NCBI RefSeq assembly: GCF_000009265.1
Contig: NC_008380.1
Coordinates: 2,547,501-2,611,500, forward strand
DNA length: 64,000 nt
DNA from: Rhizobium johnstonii 3841
GTDB lineage: Bacteria; Pseudomonadota; Alphaproteobacteria; Rhizobiales; Rhizobiaceae
Direction of reading: 5' to 3'
Every line of letters starts with the position of its first letter. Within the stretch, counting starts at the first letter, position 1. The translations under genes and the position numbers were made by a program. The notes beneath the pieces are model-generated. The model saw nothing but the letters and a program-made list of their open reading frames with translations. It did no database searches and had not been told where the DNA came from. Of this stretch, positions 60,536-64,000 are shown piece by piece.

Positions 60536-62086
60536 TCAAGCCTCCGGAGCCACGTAGCGCGGAAAGACCGGCGTCGGCGCTTCGAGCGCCGTTCCCGCAA
60601 CCAGACGGCCGGCTTCGCCGAGGGCAGCAAAATCGCGTTTGTCTGCAGCTGCGGCGACCAGATCGAGCAGCTTGGCCGATGATTCCGGCATGAAGGGCTG
60701 CAGCAGGATGGCGATCTGGCGCACCACTTCGGCAGTCACATAAAGCACCGTGCCCATACGCTCCGGATCGGTCTTCTTCAGCGCCCACGGCGCCTGGCCG
60801 GCGAAATAACGGTCGGTCTCGGAGACGACCGAAATGATCGACGCGAGCGCCCGGTGGATCTGCTGCTTGCCCATATCCTCGCGGGTCGAGGCATGCAGCG
60901 CATCGACCTCAGCCAGCATGGCCCTGTCCTCGTCGTTGAGCGCCCCGCATTCCGGGATCTTGCCGTCGCAATTCTTGACGATCATCGACAGCGAGCGGCT
61001 GGCGAGATTGCCGATGCCGTTGGCAAGGTCTGAGTTGATGCGGGTGCGGATCGCCTCTTCGCTATAGCTGCCGTCCTGGCCGAAGGAGACTTCGCGCAGG
61101 AAGAAGTAGCGCACCTGGTCGAGGCCGAAGTGGTTCACCAGATTGACCGGATCGACGACGTTGCCGAGCGACTTCGACATCTTCTCGCCCTTGTTGAGCA
61201 GGAAGCCGTGGGCAAAGACCCGCTTCGGCAGCGGCAGCTTCGCCGACATCAGGAAGGCCGGCCAGTAGACGGCGTGAAAGCGGATGATGTCCTTGCCAAT
61301 GATGTGCACATCGGCCGGCCAGTATTTCGCCCGCGGGCCGTTCTTGTCCTCGATATAGCCTGTCGCGGTGATGTAGTTGGTCAGCGCGTCGACCCAGACA
61401 TACATCACGTGGGCCGGATCGTTCGGCACCTTGATGCCCCAGTCGAAGGTCGTGCGCGAGACCGAGAGGTCCTTGAGGCCCGACTTGACGAAGGAGATCA
61501 CCTCGTTGCGGCGCTCGGCCGGGCCGATGAAATCAGGGTTCGCCTCATAATGCGCAAGCAGCTTCTCCTGGTATTCGGAGAGCTTGAAGAAATAGCTTGC
61601 CTCTTCCACCCACTCGACAGGCGTGCCCTGCGGCCCGTAGCGCACGCCGTCGGCGCGCAGCTCCGTCTCGTTTTCCTGGTAGTAGGCCTCGTCGCGCACC
61701 GAATACCAGCCGGCATAGCTGTCCTTGTAGATGTCGCCACTGTCGGCCATCAGCTTCCAGATGTTGCGCGACGTCTCGTGATGACGCTCCTGCGTGGTGC
61801 GGATGAAATCATCGTTCGAGGCGTTGAGCAGCGTCGCCATCGCCTGGAATTCGCCGGAATTGCGGTCGGCGAGCGCCTGCGCGGTGATTCCCTCGGCGCG
61901 CGCCGTCTGCTGCATCTTCTGGCCGTGTTCGTCGGTGCCCGTCAGGAAGAACACATCCTTGCCGTCGAGGCGCTGGTAGCGCGCCATCGCATCCGTCGCG
62001 ATCAGCTCATAGGCATGTCCGATATGCGGCTTGCCGTTAGGGTAGGAAATCGCGGTGGTAATGTAGAAGGGTGTCTTGTCTGTCAT
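60536..62086 (-). CDS. metG: Methionyl-tRNA synthetase
   Basis: 516 residues from ATG 62086. Class I synthetase attaching Met to tRNA-Met. Motifs: HIGH-type YPNGKPHIGHAYE near residue 20, KMSKS (NKGEKMSKSLGNVVDP) around 300, and an alpha-helical anticodon-binding domain at the end. Short form without the C-terminal tRNA-binding dimer domain, as usual in alphaproteobacteria. First gene of an operon with tatD and the MBL gene; essential. Confidence 0.96.
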   Translation of the reverse strand: MTDKTPFYITTAISYPNGKPHIGHAYELIATDAMARYQRLDGKDVFFLTGTDEHGQKMQQTARAEGITAQALADRNSGEFQAMATLLNASNDDFIRTTQERHHETSRNIWKLMADSGDIYKDSYAGWYSVRDEAYYQENETELRADGVRYGPQGTPVEWVEEASYFFKLSEYQEKLLAHYEANPDFIGPAERRNEVISFVKSGLKDLSVSRTTFDWGIKVPNDPAHVMYVWVDALTNYITATGYIEDKNGPRAKYWPADVHIIGKDIIRFHAVYWPAFLMSAKLPLPKRVFAHGFLLNKGEKMSKSLGNVVDPVNLVNHFGLDQVRYFFLREVSFGQDGSYSEEAIRTRINSDLANGIGNLASRSLSMIVKNCDGKIPECGALNDEDRAMLAEVDALHASTREDMGKQQIHRALASIISVVSETDRYFAGQAPWALKKTDPERMGTVLYVTAEVVRQIAILLQPFMPESSAKLLDLVAAAADKRDFAALGEAGRLVAGTALEAPTPVFPRYVAPEA

Positions 62087-62320
62087 GGCGGCCAATGTCC
62101 GGCTAACTCTATAAAAATGGTCAGCCGCTCTTAGCGCATGTCACCGTCAAGCGAAACATCAAGTTTTACCGCCGCCAATGATTTCCGAGACGATGGGGGC
62201 GTGAACTTGACTCAGCTTCCGCCGCAATCTACCCGTCATGGAAAAGAGGGCGGGACAGAGCGAAGTGCCAGTTTTCATCTATCGGAATGGTCGTCGCTGC
62301 GCGCCGTCAGGGGCGCTTGT

Positions 62321-63109
62321 TTGACATTCGAGCCGCTCTATTCGCTTTCCGGCCTGTGTGTCGGCGCGCTCGTCGGCATCACCGGCGTTGGCGGCGGTTC
62401 GCTGATGACGCCCCTGCTTGTGCTGCTCTTCGGCGTCCATCCCGCCACCGCCGTCGGCACCGATCTTCTCTATGCGGCGATCACCAAGACGGCAGGTACG
62501 GCCGTTCACGGCATGCATGGGCGGGTTAACTGGAAGATCGTCGGCAGCCTTGCAGCCGGCAGCCTGCCGGCCGCCCTGCTGATGCTATGGCTGCTGGCCG
62601 GCGTCGATCGCAAAAGCATCGGCGTGACCAATACCATCACAACGGCGCTTGGCTGGCTTCTCGTCATGACCGCGATCATGCTGGTCTTCCGAGGCCCGAT
62701 CCTCGAACTGGCGCGCCGCGCCATCGGCGATCGCACGCCGCCAAAGCCGACGACCATCCTCGCCCTCACCGTCATTCTCGGCTTCGTTCTCGGCGTCCTC
62801 GTCACCTTGACCTCGGTCGGCGCCGGCGCGCTGGGTGTGACGATCCTGCTGGTCCTCTATCCCAGGCTCGATGTGCGCGAAATCGTCGGTTCCGATATCG
62901 TCCATGCGGTACCGCTCACCTTGATCGGCGGCACGGGCTATTGGCTGATCGGCGAGATCGACTGGCCGATGCTGTTTGCCCTGTTGATCGGCTCTATCCC
63001 CGGCATCATCATCGGCAGCCTTCTGGCGCCGAAACTGCACGAACGCACCATCCGCATCGTCCTTGCCGCCACGCTTGCAGTCGTCGCATTGAAGCTGCTG
63101 ACCGGCTGA
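62321..63109 (+). CDS. TauE/SafE sulfite-exporter family permease
   Basis: 262 residues if started at TTG 62321, where family members begin TFEPLYSLSG; the frame extends to ATG 62138 but that 61-residue leader lacks family similarity. About eight hydrophobic segments with the repeated motif GVGGGSLMTPLLVLLFGVHPATAVGTDLLYAAITK (in parts) and LTSVGAGALGV in the second half. Predicted exporter of sulfite or organosulfonates. Inserted between metG and holB, divergent from metG. Confidence 0.88.
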   Translation: MTFEPLYSLSGLCVGALVGITGVGGGSLMTPLLVLLFGVHPATAVGTDLLYAAITKTAGTAVHGMHGRVNWKIVGSLAAGSLPAALLMLWLLAGVDRKSIGVTNTITTALGWLLVMTAIMLVFRGPILELARRAIGDRTPPKPTTILALTVILGFVLGVLVTLTSVGAGALGVTILLVLYPRLDVREIVGSDIVHAVPLTLIGGTGYWLIGEIDWPMLFALLIGSIPGIIIGSLLAPKLHERTIRIVLAATLAVVALKLLTG

Positions 63110-63111
63110 TC

Positions 63112-63150
63112 AAAGCGCGATGCCGAAAAACGTCAGCGGTGACGCGCTTT
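63112..63150. terminator. Hairpin filling the convergent gap between tauE-like and holB genes
   Basis: AAAGCGCG (63112-63119) pairs with CGCGCTTT (63143-63150) around a 23-base loop. It starts two bases after the TauE stop and overlaps the holB stop, so it is a natural two-way terminator. The arms resemble the second palindrome of the repeat at 54168 and the loop starts ATGCCGAAAA as in RIME1, so it looks like a repeat remnant. Confidence 0.6.
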
Positions 63151-64000
63151 AAAGGCCCGGCTGCTTGATATCGGCGAGAATGCTGATGATCGTCTGCTTG
63201 CGGTCGAGGTTGTAGCCATCGGAAATGGTGAGCCGCTCGGTGATCTCGGAATAGAGCCGCGCCAGCCGCTCCGCCGCGGCGATCTGCCCCTCGCCGGCCG
63301 CCGCGCGCGCGCGGTTCATGATGTCGTCGCCGACATGGCTGACGAAGAAATCGAAGATCGTGTCGCTTTCCCGACCCGAAAGCGCGTCGGCCAGCCGATG
63401 CATCGCCTTGCGGGCTGTCGGCCCCTCGGCGGCTAGCATCTCGTCATAAGCGGCGATGATCTCGCCGCCGCCGTAGTTCAGGAGCTTCAGCGCCTCACCG
63501 ACGCTGCCCTTGGCGGCCGAAAGCACCGCCCCGCCCTCGCCTGATATGCCGAGATGGGCAAGGGCTGCGACGAGTTCATCGTCGGCAAGCGGCGCCAGTT
63601 TCAGCGGCAGGCAACGCGAGCGGATCGTCGGCAGCAGCCGTCCCGGTGCATGCGACAGCACCAGGAACAGCGCCCGCTTCGGCGGCTCTTCCAGGATCTT
63701 CAGGATGGCGTTGGCCGCATTTCGGTTCATGTCGTCGGCCGGATCGATGATGACGATCCGCCAGTTGCCGGTGCCGGATGTCTGCGAGAAGAACTTGCCG
63801 GCGCGGCGCACCTCGTCGACGGTGATTGCCGATTTCACCTTGCCGGTCTTTTCGTCCACCGGCCGGGCAAGATGCAGCAGATTATGCGAGGCGCCCGACG
63901 CGATCTGCCGGCTGACGGAAGAGGCTAGATCAGGGTCGCCGATTGTCTCCGGCGCTGTCTCGGGATCGGGATGCGAGAGCACGTGATTGGCAAAGCGGAA
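63149..64000 (-). CDS. holB: DNA polymerase III subunit delta' (start outside window)
   Basis: Clamp-loader subunit. The open frame enters from the right edge; about 284 residues are visible. AAA+ sensor region with DPADDMNRNAANAILKILEEPP and the SRC motif (LLPTIRSRCLPL), and a helical collar domain at the C-terminus. The P-loop part lies outside the window. Core replication gene; in rhizobia it usually sits beside tmk and metG, as seen here in part. Confidence 0.93.
   Translation of the reverse strand, partial: FRFANHVLSHPDPETAPETIGDPDLASSVSRQIASGASHNLLHLARPVDEKTGKVKSAITVDEVRRAGKFFSQTSGTGNWRIVIIDPADDMNRNAANAILKILEEPPKRALFLVLSHAPGRLLPTIRSRCLPLKLAPLADDELVAALAHLGISGEGGAVLSAAKGSVGEALKLLNYGGGEIIAAYDEMLAAEGPTARKAMHRLADALSGRESDTIFDFFVSHVGDDIMNRARAAAGEGQIAAAERLARLYSEITERLTISDGYNLDRKQTIISILADIKQPGL

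Noticed and set aside
61130..62134. 334-codon plus-strand frame opposite metG
   Set aside because: Antisense to an essential, well-conserved gene; composition is Arg/Asp/Val-rich as typical of shadows.

Overview
The window is GC-rich and looks like a Rhizobium-type alphaproteobacterium (Rhizobiaceae). The evidence is two full and one partial RIME1-like intergenic repeats, a distinct rhizobial-type double palindrome, several sugar ABC operons paired with LacI regulators, and the gene types present. The right end (metG, tatD, an MBL hydrolase, holB) looks like chromosomal core. Much of the rest is accessory: transport, metal resistance, amino-acid catabolism and stress genes.

Layout. 1-5.0 kb: a CUT1-type sugar ABC operon (ATPase cut by the window edge, two permeases, binding protein) with a strong terminator and a convergent LacI regulator. 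5.2-8.2 kb: a secreted M16 zinc protease. 8.2-15.3 kb: a marR-GNAT pair, an MFS exporter, an unusual agmatinase-like ureohydrolase with Cys in place of the first metal His, plsY, a winged-helix/TPR regulator and two small proteins. 15.4-22.2 kb: a copper-handling block (DUF411, CusF-like, cupredoxin, multicopper oxidase, CusC-like channel, small lipoprotein, His/Met/Cys protein, cytochrome b561, cytochrome c'). It is bracketed by direct repeats of the last ~100 bp of a peroxiredoxin-like gene. 22.8-28.4 kb: a 1084-residue zinc-ribbon/cyclase/ATPase/TPR protein and an acetolactate synthase preceded by an 18-residue leader peptide and attenuator.

28.4-35.4 kb: a LysR gene divergent from a set with a DUF1445 protein, an MFS transporter and a fused ATP-dependent 5-oxoprolinase. 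35.4-40.5 kb: a second LacI and a ribose-type ABC operon. 40.6-43.2 kb: IS debris, including an IS30-family transposase and a possible passenger gene. 43.5-53.3 kb: an MscS channel, hydrolases, a LysR regulator, a DUF599 protein and the bacterial 5-oxoprolinase operon pxpA-pxpB-pxpC, which carries a 36-codon DUF1330-like remnant coupled between pxpA and pxpB. 53.5-58.6 kb: a PAS protein, a broken universal stress protein, an MgtC/DUF4010 membrane protein, two stress-type small proteins and a TerC-family protein. 58.6-64 kb: a 352-bp inverted-repeat element filling the gap between two convergent stop codons, then MBL, tatD, metG, a TauE/SafE permease and holB (cut by the edge).

Themes. Two independent 5-oxoproline-opening systems occur in one window. 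Many repeat elements sit on or within a few bases of stop codons. The most unusual items are the 352-bp multi-hairpin element, the copper block flanked by a duplicated gene end, the mini-ORF in the pxp operon, and the leader/attenuator before the acetolactate synthase. No tRNA, rRNA or CRISPR array was seen.
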